Of a stretch of DNA of 64,000 bases, positions 1 through 8,034 are shown piece after piece (position 1 is the stretch's first letter; the number at the start of each line of letters is the position of its first letter). The position numbers and the translations under genes were made by a program. Source of the DNA: Flammeovirga sp. SJP92 (GTDB taxonomy: Bacteria; Bacteroidota; Bacteroidia; Cytophagales; Flammeovirgaceae); the NCBI RefSeq assembly GCF_001583495.1, contig NZ_LQAQ01000014.1:1-64000 (forward strand). The letters are read 5' to 3'. The notes beneath the pieces are model-generated. The model was not told the DNA's origin. It ran no database searches and saw only the letters and a list, made by a program, of their open reading frames with translations.

Positions 1-105
1 GGATGGGAACAAGTGGTCATACTCATTTCCTGACTGAATTCTTCGCTTTTTATCTACTGTAACACCCAAACCGCCATTCAAGTATCTTACTTGATGTTGG
101 CTCAT
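1..105 (-). CDS. 5' end of an unidentified protein gene, cut by the window edge
   Basis: An ATG on the minus strand at 103-105 opens a frame that stays open for all 35 codons to the window edge. The peptide begins MSQHQVRYLNGGLGVTVDKK. I do not recognise the family. It lies at the left end of what looks like a mobile island, so it is probably another island gene. A frame this short can be open by chance, so the call is tentative. Confidence 0.35.
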   Translation of the reverse strand, partial: MSQHQVRYLNGGLGVTVDKKRRIQSGNEYDHLFPS

Positions 106-342
106 AATTTCGTTGTCTCTATCTTAATTCTTAGGCAAGAACGCACCATTTTTTTGTTTGATAAAGAGGTGCTTCTCTAGGTAAACTAATTTGATGAAAT
201 AAAATTAGGAGCTTAGGTTTATGAAATTTTGATCTAATTCAACGTATTTAATCTAGTTTGATGTTTTTACTTTTTTTCTAATGTTTTACTAGAATAGAAA
301 TGATTAACTTTAATACTTCAGATAACTTAATTCCAACTAAAT
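106..342. other. AT-rich intergenic region
   Basis: This stretch separates the cut-off leftward gene from the rightward small gene at 343, so it should hold both of their promoters. I see no convincing promoter pair, hairpin or short gene in it. Confidence 0.3.
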
Positions 343-621
343 ATGATTCCTGGTAGAGATAAAATATCCAATAGTGACTTTATTAAAATGCTCAATCAAA
401 ATATCCATTTTGATATTAAAAACAAGTTTATTGAAGAATTCAAAAAGGGAACTGTTGTATTTCAAAAAAAGCAAATTGCTGCAATGCTAAATATCAATGA
501 AGGCTCATTTAACTATCAAGTAAGACAACTGGGCTACGATAGCCGTAAAATAATCAAACGTAAGGACGTCATCGATATCCTCAATGAATTGTTTCAAATT
601 GATTTACTTGAAGAGGATTAA
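343..621 (+). CDS. small protein of unknown function, possibly DNA-binding
   Basis: This 92-residue protein is rich in Lys, Ile and Asn. Its central part (about residues 35-75, with QIAAMLNINEGSFNYQVRQL) has the rhythm of a helix-turn-helix: a helix, a tight turn at NINEGS, then a second helix with basic residues. That would suit a small regulator of a mobile element, but this is inference and I do not recognise a family. It is the only plus-strand gene in the left part of the island. A hairpin terminator follows the stop codon directly, which supports a real, separately transcribed gene. Confidence 0.55.
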   Translation: MIPGRDKISNSDFIKMLNQNIHFDIKNKFIEEFKKGTVVFQKKQIAAMLNINEGSFNYQVRQLGYDSRKIIKRKDVIDILNELFQIDLLEED

Positions 622-650
622 AAAAAGCCATCACATTGTGACGGCTTTTA
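621..650 (+). terminator. rho-independent terminator after the small plus-strand gene
   Basis: An A-run is followed by the stem GCCaTCACA / TGTGAcGGC and by TTTT. The A-run on the left could also let it stop leftward transcription. Confidence 0.65.
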
Positions 651-682
651 ATAGCTATTTTTCTGATACTAAATTACTATGT

Positions 683-922
683 TTATCTCGATTCTTCCTG
701 ATTTAGCCCCATACCTTCCCCTTCATATCCTCCATCATCTGAATCCAGGTGATTAAGTTCCATAAGATCCGCCAACCTTTTCAGCTGAATACCCTGAAGC
801 ATTGAAGCTATAACACCAGGATGCTGTGCATGTTTTTCTCCCAAAGTACCTTTTACTGCTTCTTGAACCTCAGTGATTGCCTCTTTATAGTCTTCAACAA
901 TTTCTTCATTAATGTTTTCCAT
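683..922 (-). CDS. small acidic protein of unknown function
   Basis: A 79-residue, strongly acidic protein with no signal peptide or membrane segment. Residues 1-30 (MENINEEIVEDYKEAITEVQ) and 35-60 look helical, and the tail is rich in Gly, Glu and Asp. No family recognised. Small acidic proteins are common on mobile elements, where some act as DNA mimics or antirestriction proteins, but nothing here shows that role. It is convergent with the gene at 343, with a terminator between them. Confidence 0.5.
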   Translation of the reverse strand: MENINEEIVEDYKEAITEVQEAVKGTLGEKHAQHPGVIASMLQGIQLKRLADLMELNHLDSDDGGYEGEGMGLNQEESR

Positions 923-1161
923 CTTAGTGTTTCTAATTTGTGTTCTAATTCTTTAAGAACTCTAAGATAGAAGACAGTAAATCCGTTCTAAAGAGATGCT
1001 AATCTGTGTTAGCCAATTTGACCTGATTACTTGTTTTTATTTTGAATATACACCTCAGTGTTCATGCAAGATTGTATAATATTAAAAATGAACGTTGGAA
1101 TAGCGTAAATACAGTGTAAAATGTACGTAGTAACGGTATTTTGACTTGTATTTAAAGTATA

Positions 1162-1315
1162 GTTTGAACGTAAAATAAAGTTAGAATTGAAGGTCTTTGT
1201 TAGATAAAAATTTTATAATTTCAATTTGTGTATAAAAAATATTCTTATACTTTGAAAAGTATAAGAATATATAAACCTAGCTTAACACATTATTTGGAAT
1301 AACTTACGTTCAAAC
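1162..1315. repeat. perfect 12-bp inverted repeat GTTTGAACGTAA, arms 131 bp apart
   Basis: GTTTGAACGTAA at 1162-1173 and TTACGTTCAAAC at 1304-1315 are exact reverse complements. They enclose the terminator behind the ATPase-HNH cassette. This could be the footprint of a small transposable element, a recombination site or a regulator-binding pair. I found no matching copy on the far side of the cassette. Confidence 0.5.
1239..1270 (-). terminator. terminator of the ATPase-HNH defence cassette
   Basis: A perfect 15-bp dyad (ATATTCTTATACTTT and its complement) has a two-base centre. Read on the minus strand it is followed by a T-rich run (the complement of 1231-1239). It lies about 85 bp past the stop codon of the HNH gene, so it most likely ends the cassette transcript. 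Confidence 0.65.
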
Positions 1316-1355
1316 ACCATAATTATGTAACTATCATATATGCCCAAATAACTTT

Positions 1356-2339
1356 TCATATTAGTTTTTTACACCATGTGCCCTCATATATATCCCTTTT
1401 TAACTTTCCAAGTTTATACAAATGCACTTGTTCTTTACATTTTGGAATCTCTGCCACTTCCAATAGGTCTTCATCAACTTTCTCATTAAAAATAGCTTCA
1501 ATTTCATTCTTTTTACTTGGGGTCATCTTTGCAATTAAATTAAACTTCTCTAATAATTGAGCTTTTGCTGTATTGTAACGTTCAATCAGACATAAATCTC
1601 TAATTGACTTATCAGAAAAGCCATTTATACTTTCAAAAGTTATTTGAAATTTATTCAAATCCATACCATAAATAAACGGATTTTCTAATTGAAATTGGAA
1701 ATAATTTTCAAAGGATTTATCGAATGGATTAATATGTGTATTTATTAAAAATAATATTTCACCTTTAAATCTTGAATTACAATTGTGACATGAAGGAACC
1801 AAATTATACATAGATAATGCTAAAAAAGGGTACTTACTCTGAGGAACAAAATGATCTAGATCTAACAAAGCTAATTTGCTTTTTTTTACATCTCGAGTCA
1901 CTATACTTAATTCATCAAAATTACAATAAGGACATGGTATTCTTTGTTCGAAACCTAATTCTTTTAAATAATCAATACAGAATTTAGACTGTCGAAATGT
2001 ATCATAATTAAAGATTCTTTTTAGATTATTTCCTATTGTAGAATCTACAATTTTACCTTTAGAGTTAGTTGTATAAAAGATATCAGTAGAATATTTATCA
2101 TTAAACAAAGTAATGATTTCGTTTAATAAAAAGGGACTACCAATTAGTATATTTTTTAACCTTATCAATAAAAAGCGATAGACTTCTTTATCAATTTTTG
2201 TAGTGGCTTTATGATATTCATTCTTTAGCTTATAATGAGTTGAACGTTTCATAAATGTGCCATCTTTTTTTTTGGGATTAAGGTTTTTGTAAAATAACTC
2301 CTCTTGTTTTACTCTATTATTGATTTCTATTTTTAGCAT
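1356..2339 (-). CDS. HNH endonuclease, PtuB-like effector of a Septu-type defence pair
   Basis: A 327-residue protein with a zinc-ribbon HNH nuclease core. CPYC (136-139) and CHNC (184-187) give four zinc-binding cysteines. The catalytic segment is LDLDHFVPQS (159-168) and the later conserved asparagine lies in SMYNLVPSC (176-184). The N-terminal 130 and C-terminal 120 residues are lysine-rich and match nothing I recognise. The start overlaps the end of the upstream ATPase gene by 23 bp, so the two are translationally coupled. An SMC/ABC-like ATPase followed by an HNH protein is the Septu (PtuA-PtuB) arrangement; in that system the HNH protein degrades nucleic acid during phage infection. Nuclease assignment is firm; Septu membership is inferred from gene order and domain types. 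It is longer than typical PtuB as I know it. Confidence 0.8.
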   Translation of the reverse strand: MLKIEINNRVKQEELFYKNLNPKKKDGTFMKRSTHYKLKNEYHKATTKIDKEVYRFLLIRLKNILIGSPFLLNEIITLFNDKYSTDIFYTTNSKGKIVDSTIGNNLKRIFNYDTFRQSKFCIDYLKELGFEQRIPCPYCNFDELSIVTRDVKKSKLALLDLDHFVPQSKYPFLALSMYNLVPSCHNCNSRFKGEILFLINTHINPFDKSFENYFQFQLENPFIYGMDLNKFQITFESINGFSDKSIRDLCLIERYNTAKAQLLEKFNLIAKMTPSKKNEIEAIFNEKVDEDLLEVAEIPKCKEQVHLYKLGKLKRDIYEGTWCKKLI

Positions 2340-4035
2340 TTTCCAACATTTTTTCTAATTTAAATCTAATCACATCATCACCTAAAATAGAAACTATGTG
2401 TTTAACTTCTTCTAGTTTGTATTCATCAAGTTCTGAAGATTTTAGCATAGTTACAGCATTTTTAATTTTTGTGTAAGCAAATTTACTTATCGTTCCTCCA
2501 TTGAGGAAAAATGAATTAGTATATAAATCAAGGAGATTTGTTCCAAAGGTTTCTTTTGGAGACTTATTATATGGAATTACCTCACACATAAACTCATCAT
2601 TTTTATCCAAATATATAAGATTACACCTAGGCAAATCAGAAACTAAAAATGGAGAATGAGAAGTAAGTATTATCTGAATTTCAACATCATATATTAGATC
2701 AAAATATTGAAGTATTCGGCTAAGGAATTCTTGTTGCCAAACAGGATGCATATACAAATCACCTTCATCAATGCAAATTAATAAATGTTTCCTATTATTT
2801 ACTTTTTTTATTACGGAATGAAACTGTGAAAAAACATTCAAAAAGGCTTTATGACCAGAACTTATGCCTCCCCATGACAATTCTAGAATACGTTTATGAT
2901 TAAAAATCGATAAATTATCTTTTAAGATTTTTTTATTTTCATGGTTGAAATCAATAAAATAAAAGGCTTTCGACTGATTATACTTTCCTTCTTTGACTAA
3001 TCTAGGATTTAAATCTTTAATGGCTTTAATAAAATGTAATAATGAAAATGCATCATTTTTAGTTAAACCATTTATTTCAGTAAATTCAAAAAATATTAAT
3101 TGAATAAATTTATCAATAGCCTCAACAAGATCTTTGATATTTAAATTATTGTAATTTTCAAATACGCTAGTAAATATATCCTTTAAAGATGTAAACCCTG
3201 TATTTATCTCAAATAATTCATTACTTATATTTCTTATTTCAATTACCGCTTCAGATAATATATATGAAAATAAGGAGTATGTATATGAATAAGTAAAATG
3301 ATTAATTGGATTACTTGTTTTTAAAGCATTCTTAAACTTTTTATTAATAACATCTAGAATTTCAGAATCAATGTAATTTATTTCGGCTTTATTTTTTTTT
3401 ACATAAGATGGTTTTATGGTAGTCGATATAATTATACTTCTTGGAATTTCTAAATCTAGATTATGATAATTTTCTGATAATAAGAATTTAAATTGATTTA
3501 GGATATCACTTTTTCTCTTAGTAACAGATTTACTAGGTGTTAAGTTAATTACAGAACTTGGTATATTTAATTCTCTATCATCTTGTATATTTGAAAAATA
3601 TGCAACATTTAAATTGGATAAATCTTCAGAGTCATTAATTAAATTGAATGGGGTCTCAGAAATAATACTTGAATTAAAATTTGAATAAACATAAATCCGG
3701 CTGGCGGACCTTAAATTTGAATCAACTCGTAATTGAATATCTGGTGTGTTATTTGATCTAAAAACAGCCACAAAATTAAAATAAAATGTACTTTTCTTGC
3801 TTTTAATAATGTTAGCAATAAGTTCAAGTAAATTACTTTTCCCTGTTGAATTCTTACCAATAACACCTGTAACATTTAATATCTTTTCCCCAAAAATATT
3901 ATGTTTTTTTTCTATTTCATCTAGTTTAAGATGTTTACTATTCCTTTGATATTCTATCTCGTAACTATCTGACAGGTTAAAACCAATATTTTTAAAATTA
4001 CGAAATCCATCAACCCAAATATATAAAAGTTCCAT
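2317..4035 (-). CDS. AAA/ABC-type ATPase, PtuA-like sensor of a Septu-type defence pair
   Basis: A 572-residue ATPase of the RecF/SMC/OLD-like class. The Walker A motif GKNSTGKS is at 60-67, directly after an N-terminal strand pair. A long, poorly conserved helical insertion (about 100-380) follows. Then come a signature-like segment LSWGGISSGHKAFLN, Walker B LLICIDEGD (418-426) with the catalytic glutamate, and the His-switch TSHSPF (458-463). No TOPRIM nuclease domain follows, so it is not an OLD or Gabija GajA protein; the nuclease is supplied by the overlapping HNH gene. It probably binds DNA or senses infection using ATP and controls the partner, as known for PtuA. It is the first gene of the cassette and lies in the island next to replication-type genes. 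Confidence 0.8.
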   Translation of the reverse strand: MELLYIWVDGFRNFKNIGFNLSDSYEIEYQRNSKHLKLDEIEKKHNIFGEKILNVTGVIGKNSTGKSNLLELIANIIKSKKSTFYFNFVAVFRSNNTPDIQLRVDSNLRSASRIYVYSNFNSSIISETPFNLINDSEDLSNLNVAYFSNIQDDRELNIPSSVINLTPSKSVTKRKSDILNQFKFLLSENYHNLDLEIPRSIIISTTIKPSYVKKNKAEINYIDSEILDVINKKFKNALKTSNPINHFTYSYTYSLFSYILSEAVIEIRNISNELFEINTGFTSLKDIFTSVFENYNNLNIKDLVEAIDKFIQLIFFEFTEINGLTKNDAFSLLHFIKAIKDLNPRLVKEGKYNQSKAFYFIDFNHENKKILKDNLSIFNHKRILELSWGGISSGHKAFLNVFSQFHSVIKKVNNRKHLLICIDEGDLYMHPVWQQEFLSRILQYFDLIYDVEIQIILTSHSPFLVSDLPRCNLIYLDKNDEFMCEVIPYNKSPKETFGTNLLDLYTNSFFLNGGTISKFAYTKIKNAVTMLKSSELDEYKLEEVKHIVSILGDDVIRFKLEKMLENAKNRNQ

Positions 4036-4316
4036 TTGTACGTTAGTTAATTATCTGATTACTCAATAGATAAGATTATATGTAAACATATTCATGAATG
4101 ATGTATATTGTAGCTAAACTTCAATTATTGAAAACTTCATACAACTGATATTTAATGATTTACCATTACCAACCTAAGAATTTACTTAGTCAACAAAGAT
4201 GAAAACTTTGTACACCATATTCACTTTTTAATATATCTTTTTTGTAATGTTATATTAGTTACTACAAATAAACGTGTTTTACTTAACAAAACATGCATGT
4301 ATTTATCAATACATAA

Positions 4317-5615
4317 TCACAAAATCGTATTATCCACGCCCTTCACTGCCTGGTTATAATAAAAAGTAACTGATTGCACTACCCCCTCAGCTTTTTGTTT
4401 CATTACCCTATCATACATTATTTTAAAACCTGAAAAATTAGAAATCAACTCATCAATAGTTTCATTGAATTTCAATTTCTTTTGATGCTTTTCTCTTTCC
4501 TCTTTTGTATCTAAAGAATACCAATATTTTGAAGCTAAATCATCTGTCATATGCACAGAAGTTGACTTCTTATATAGTACTAAAGCCTTAAAAATTGACT
4601 CCTTGAAACTTGCATTATATCTCAATGATGTTTGATCTATGACACCTCGTTCTGCTTGATGCCTTACAACCTTATCATTGATGTCTTTAAAACCATCAAA
4701 GAATGGTCGACAATCGTTTACCAAAATTCTTTTGCTTTCTATTTTAGATTGTAAAGATTGTATGATTTGTGTTCCGGCTTCGTCATTATCAGTATAGCAA
4801 TGGAACGTATGGTAATGATTTGTCAACCTTTCAAAGTACTGTTGAAATACAGCAGTTGTATTGAGGATTATGATATCCGTATTAAAAATTAAATCTGCTC
4901 TATTTGTATAGTTTAAAATGGAAAGAAAATCAATCATACTTTCAAATATTGTCACTTCTTTCACTGTTGTATCAAACCTTTTACATCTTATATAAGTTAG
5001 ATCTTTTTTACCAATAGAGGATTTAAATCTTTTATCGGTAGACATTGAGGTCAACTCCCAACCGTCTGACATATTTTTCCATCCAATTGCAAAAAATGGC
5101 TTCCCATCTTTTCTTAAATTTCCGTTTGATTTATAGAGAACCACAGACATATGATTTGCTGCATCATTAGGATTAACACCCCTACTTTTTAAGTATTTTA
5201 TTGCCATACTATTTTTCAAAATATCTTTATGGCTTATGTATTCATTTTGTGAAGTCTGGAAAACTTCTCCTTCATTGATTGTTTTTGCTTGTACATCATG
5301 AAAAGTTTCTGTCATTTTAGAATGATCTGCAACTGGTGTTTCATTATACAAAATTCGATAGGCTTCTTTATCTGATACATTTTTCATTTGTACCACTAGA
5401 TCTGCAATATGACCTCCTACCCCAGTTGAGTGATCAAACCATACATCTTTTTGTATATCAACTTTAAAACTTGGATTTGAATCACTTCCAGTAATTGGAG
5501 AACTATACCAAAACTCCTTACCTCCTTTTCTTATTTTCTTGGGTATATGGTTCTGCTTGAATAAATATTCTGCAATTGTTGGTAACTGCGTTGATAACTT
5601 TTTTTCTTTTTTCAT
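4317..5615 (-). CDS. TOPRIM-domain DNA primase of mobile-element type
   Basis: A 432-residue protein built like the compact primases of Bacteroidota plasmids and integrative elements. Residues 8-95 resemble the CHC2 zinc-binding domain of DnaG primases (YSSPITGSDSNPSF, then VWFDHSTGVGGHIADLV), but the zinc-ligand cysteines are missing. The TOPRIM fold spans about 215-310, with the acidic residues E225 (in IFESMIDFL) and D275/D277 (in TDNDEAG) that would bind catalytic magnesium. The last 110 residues are charged and unassigned. It would make RNA primers for element replication or transfer (inference). Four iteron-like repeats start 25 bp upstream of its ATG. No relaxase or helicase gene is visible beside it. 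Confidence 0.75.
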   Translation of the reverse strand: MKKEKKLSTQLPTIAEYLFKQNHIPKKIRKGGKEFWYSSPITGSDSNPSFKVDIQKDVWFDHSTGVGGHIADLVVQMKNVSDKEAYRILYNETPVADHSKMTETFHDVQAKTINEGEVFQTSQNEYISHKDILKNSMAIKYLKSRGVNPNDAANHMSVVLYKSNGNLRKDGKPFFAIGWKNMSDGWELTSMSTDKRFKSSIGKKDLTYIRCKRFDTTVKEVTIFESMIDFLSILNYTNRADLIFNTDIIILNTTAVFQQYFERLTNHYHTFHCYTDNDEAGTQIIQSLQSKIESKRILVNDCRPFFDGFKDINDKVVRHQAERGVIDQTSLRYNASFKESIFKALVLYKKSTSVHMTDDLASKYWYSLDTKEEREKHQKKLKFNETIDELISNFSGFKIMYDRVMKQKAEGVVQSVTFYYNQAVKGVDNTIL

Positions 5616-5639
5616 ATTTGAAATCTTTATTTAGTATGT

Positions 5640-5690
5640 ACTTAGAATGAAAAACTTAGAATTAAGAGACTTAGAATGAATACTTAGAAT
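5640..5690. repeat. four iteron-like direct repeats of ACTTAGAAT
   Basis: Exact copies start at 5640, 5654, 5669 and 5682, that is at spacings of 14, 15 and 13 bp. Most are followed by GA or TA. The array ends about 25 bp before the primase ATG, so it is either an initiator-binding iteron array or an operator controlling the primase. Confidence 0.6.
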
Positions 5691-5780
5691 TATAAGTTTT
5701 AACAGTCTTTACCCATTATGACTATTAATGAGTCTGTATTTTGAGACGAATACATTAAAGTTTAGGGTGTAGGATATCAG

Positions 5781-5808
5781 GCCACTTTTTGAGTGGCTTT
5801 TCTTTTTT
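5781..5808 (+). terminator. orphan rightward terminator hairpin
   Basis: GCCACT-TTTTG-AGTGGC is followed by TTTTCTTTTTT on the plus strand. The flanking genes are both leftward, so a plus-strand transcript of unknown origin, perhaps an antisense RNA, may end here. Confidence 0.5.
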
Positions 5809-5911
5809 CAAGTTTTTGAGTGTCCCTCAGCTGATCAATACTGAAAGGAATACGTCTATTCAATACTCAAAAAACAATTATATTTCTTTAAGGTGTCTAA
5901 CTCTTAGAGTG

Positions 5912-6418
5912 TTACAATGAAAGGATAGAATGCAATAGGAAGATGGCCCAAAAGTTTTTCTCATTTTTAGAAATAACAATTACTCCAGCTTCTTCTAACC
6001 GGTTATAATGCCTTTGTAAACGTTCGTAATCTGCTTTTGTGTAATTACCACGTGTCTTGATTTCTTTTGTGCTAATTGACTTACACATCGCCATTGGTGG
6101 TAAATCTAATTGTACATATTTCTTACCTTCAATAATTTTTGATTTGCCTTTTACTTTTTGATCATTTGCAAACCTATATCCTAAATATGCTGTAAAGATC
6201 TTATCTGCACGCATAAAGTGGGTATCTTTTACAGATTGCTTTTTGGGTGCATCCCCCCTATTGTCATTATACACTTCTACTTGTATGTTATATTTTATAA
6301 GGTGATCTCTTAGATTATTGGCTGTCTCGATAAAAATGTCTTTACGTTCCTTTCGAATTCTTTCAGGTGCTGTACGTACTTCTTTGTTATCGGTTGTAAC
6401 CGTAACTGTATTATTCAT
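5912..6418 (-). CDS. unknown island protein with possible winged-helix C-terminal part
   Basis: A 168-residue basic protein. The N-terminal part is charged (RIRKERKDIF); the middle contains FTAYLGYRFANDQ; and residues 120-160 (KTRGNYTKADYERLQRHYNR, then LEEAGVIVIS) look like the recognition helix and wing of a winged-helix domain. That fold is common in plasmid replication initiators and partition proteins, but the link is inference and the protein is shorter than typical Rep proteins. The C-terminus is hydrophobic (FWAIFLLHSIL), which is unusual after a winged helix and may reflect a frameshift or just divergence. The start is preceded by a TGTGTA repeat array, and the primase gene follows. 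Confidence 0.55.
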   Translation of the reverse strand: MNNTVTVTTDNKEVRTAPERIRKERKDIFIETANNLRDHLIKYNIQVEVYNDNRGDAPKKQSVKDTHFMRADKIFTAYLGYRFANDQKVKGKSKIIEGKKYVQLDLPPMAMCKSISTKEIKTRGNYTKADYERLQRHYNRLEEAGVIVISKNEKNFWAIFLLHSILSL

Positions 6419-6439
6419 TTTATTATTGCTATATGTGTG

Positions 6440-6478
6440 ACTGTGTATTAACTGTGTAATTGTGTATCGACTGTGTGT
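6440..6478. repeat. tandem ACTGTGTA-type repeats upstream of the 168-residue gene
   Basis: Variants of A(C/T)TGTGT(A/G) start at 6440, 6451, 6459 and 6470. They fill the short gap between two leftward genes, 22-60 bp before the start codon at 6418. The same TGTGTA core returns at 6755-6817, so a single element-encoded protein may bind both places. Confidence 0.5.
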
Positions 6479-6727
6479 TTACCAATCAAAAGACATAAAC
6501 TGCATTAAATTCTGTTTGTCCAATCCATTAAGAAATTCCAAAGGATTTTTAGAATTCACAAATGTTCTATAGAGATGCTGTCCGCATTCACCAAAACATT
6601 TATTAAAGTGATATTCTTTTTCTGTTGGTGAACTGCATTTCATTCTACTTTCGAAATCTCTCACATTACCAATGAACATACTAATTGTGATATAAGTCTG
6701 ACGCTCATTTATTATAGAATTACTCAT
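6479..6727 (-). CDS. small unknown island protein
   Basis: An 82-residue soluble-looking protein with three cysteines (in MKCSSP, NKCFGEC) and an aromatic C-terminus (LMQFMSFDW). No family recognised. It lies between two TGTGTA repeat arrays, in line with the leftward island genes. Placement and plausible codon use support it as a gene. Confidence 0.5.
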   Translation of the reverse strand: MSNSIINERQTYITISMFIGNVRDFESRMKCSSPTEKEYHFNKCFGECGQHLYRTFVNSKNPLEFLNGLDKQNLMQFMSFDW

Positions 6728-6754
6728 TATGATTAAATTTTAAACACAAACTTT

Positions 6755-6822
6755 CTACTGTGTTTTACACTCTACACAGACAAACATATTGTGTAGGTCT
6801 GTGTAAGAGTGTGTAAACAACA
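6755..6822. repeat. inverted TGTGTA/TACACA repeat cluster
   Basis: TTTTACACTCTACACAGAC (6763-6781) and the segment at 6797-6817 (GTCTGTGTAAGAGTGTGTAA core) are imperfect reverse complements about 15 bp apart. With other TGTGTA cores between them they form an operator-like cluster in the gap upstream of the 82-residue gene. Confidence 0.5.
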
Positions 6823-6846
6823 TAAAAGTGAACCGCTAAGCTATAC

Positions 6847-8016
6847 CTAACTAATTTTGCTATTACTGAAATCTAATTCTGATTGTCCTGGGTTGGTGTA
6901 ATGAGGGCGATGTTCATTATTGTATTTATCCTTACAATTTCCATCACCTTTATTACAACAAAACTTCTGAGAAGGGTGCTTTGCCTTAAAACTTCTTCCA
7001 CAAGTGAGGCAAACTTTCTGGTTCTTATCAGGTAGGGGAGCAGAAAAACCTATTCTACTTTCTTCTTTCTTTTCTTCAACTTTTGGAGGTCCAAACGCAC
7101 TAATAGAATAGGCTCCTTGTTGTGGAACATGAAAGTTACTTGCATTACTCATTTGTTGATTCTTATGAGCTAGTTGATAACTAATTTTGCCAGCTATTTT
7201 TTCCGCAAACTTTGATTCAACTGAATAACAATAAAACAACGATAACCATAATGTTACTTCAAATAAAATGGAAAGACTCATCGCAATGGATTCCCAAAAT
7301 TGAAAGTTCTCTGAATTATCTGATAATGCTTCCTGCTCCAATTGCGATAAATCATTTAATTTGCTTACCCTTTCCTTTTCCAAAACTGCTTTTCTATCTT
7401 CTACATTAGTAAGTTTTTTTCTCACAGCTAGATTAGAAACATTTATCTTCCCTTTGTAGCTAACGGAATTAATATATTCTTTTGTTTCTTGATTTATCTT
7501 CAAAATTGCATTTTCGAAATCATCATTCACCTTTTTTCTTTCCTCCTCATAATTCACTTTTATAGAGTTGGATTGATCCGCGAGATATTCACCCCATTTC
7601 GCTCCTCCAAGAGTGGAAGTAAAAGCAGATACTAAACCAAGTAAAACAATAAAAAAGATAAGGGATGAGGAATACTTTTTAGTATTGTAGTGTTTGGCTA
7701 ATAATCTTTCTAAGCTAAATCGTTTTGAAAGCTCTATCAATCCGAGTAAAAGAATACTGGCCACTAACAGTACAATTACGAAACCTTTATTGTTATGAAG
7801 ATCAATAATAAAGGAAATTGGTAAAAAAGCAGCTAATAAAAAGCTAATAATTTGAGCTATAAAACTCACTCCTTTAATAAAAAGAGGAGGGGTACTTTTT
7901 TCTTCTTTAGAATACTTATTATGTATTCTCAAAGCTTCATTAAGTTGACCTTGTTGTTTAAGCCAATTGGCTTCATGATCTTTTTGATTTTGAATTTGAT
8001 CAAACACATCTTTCAT
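6847..8016 (-). CDS. four-helix membrane protein with coiled coil and C-terminal zinc ribbon
   Basis: A 389-residue protein of unknown function. Membrane segments are predicted by eye at about 48-70, 77-95, 117-137 and 240-262. Between the third and fourth is a highly charged, probably coiled-coil stretch (150-235). The soluble C-terminal tail ends in a short cysteine cluster, CLTCGRSF (from about 343) followed by FCCNKGDGNC, that looks like a zinc ribbon. It is the third gene of a leftward operon, 18 bp after the 113-residue gene. A membrane anchor with a cytoplasmic zinc finger could tether DNA or sense stress, but no role can be assigned. Confidence 0.6.
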   Translation of the reverse strand: MKDVFDQIQNQKDHEANWLKQQGQLNEALRIHNKYSKEEKSTPPLFIKGVSFIAQIISFLLAAFLPISFIIDLHNNKGFVIVLLVASILLLGLIELSKRFSLERLLAKHYNTKKYSSSLIFFIVLLGLVSAFTSTLGGAKWGEYLADQSNSIKVNYEEERKKVNDDFENAILKINQETKEYINSVSYKGKINVSNLAVRKKLTNVEDRKAVLEKERVSKLNDLSQLEQEALSDNSENFQFWESIAMSLSILFEVTLWLSLFYCYSVESKFAEKIAGKISYQLAHKNQQMSNASNFHVPQQGAYSISAFGPPKVEEKKEESRIGFSAPLPDKNQKVCLTCGRSFKAKHPSQKFCCNKGDGNCKDKYNNEHRPHYTNPGQSELDFSNSKIS

Positions 8017-8034
8017 AGTTATTGTATTTAGGTT

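Larger units (their letters stand above)
923..1355. other. 433-bp intergenic region with nested inverted repeats
   Basis: No gene is visible. The region holds a leftward terminator hairpin (1239-1270) nested inside a perfect 12-bp inverted repeat (1162-1173 and 1304-1315). It should also contain the promoter of the acidic protein gene that starts at 922. Confidence 0.5.
5616..5911. other. intergenic region with iteron-like repeats: candidate origin or control region
   Basis: These 296 bp hold four copies of ACTTAGAAT (5640-5690) and a rightward terminator hairpin (5781-5808), although no protein gene is transcribed rightward here. Repeats plus a hairpin next to a primase gene suit a replication origin or a control region with an antisense RNA (inference). 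No short gene seen. Confidence 0.4.
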
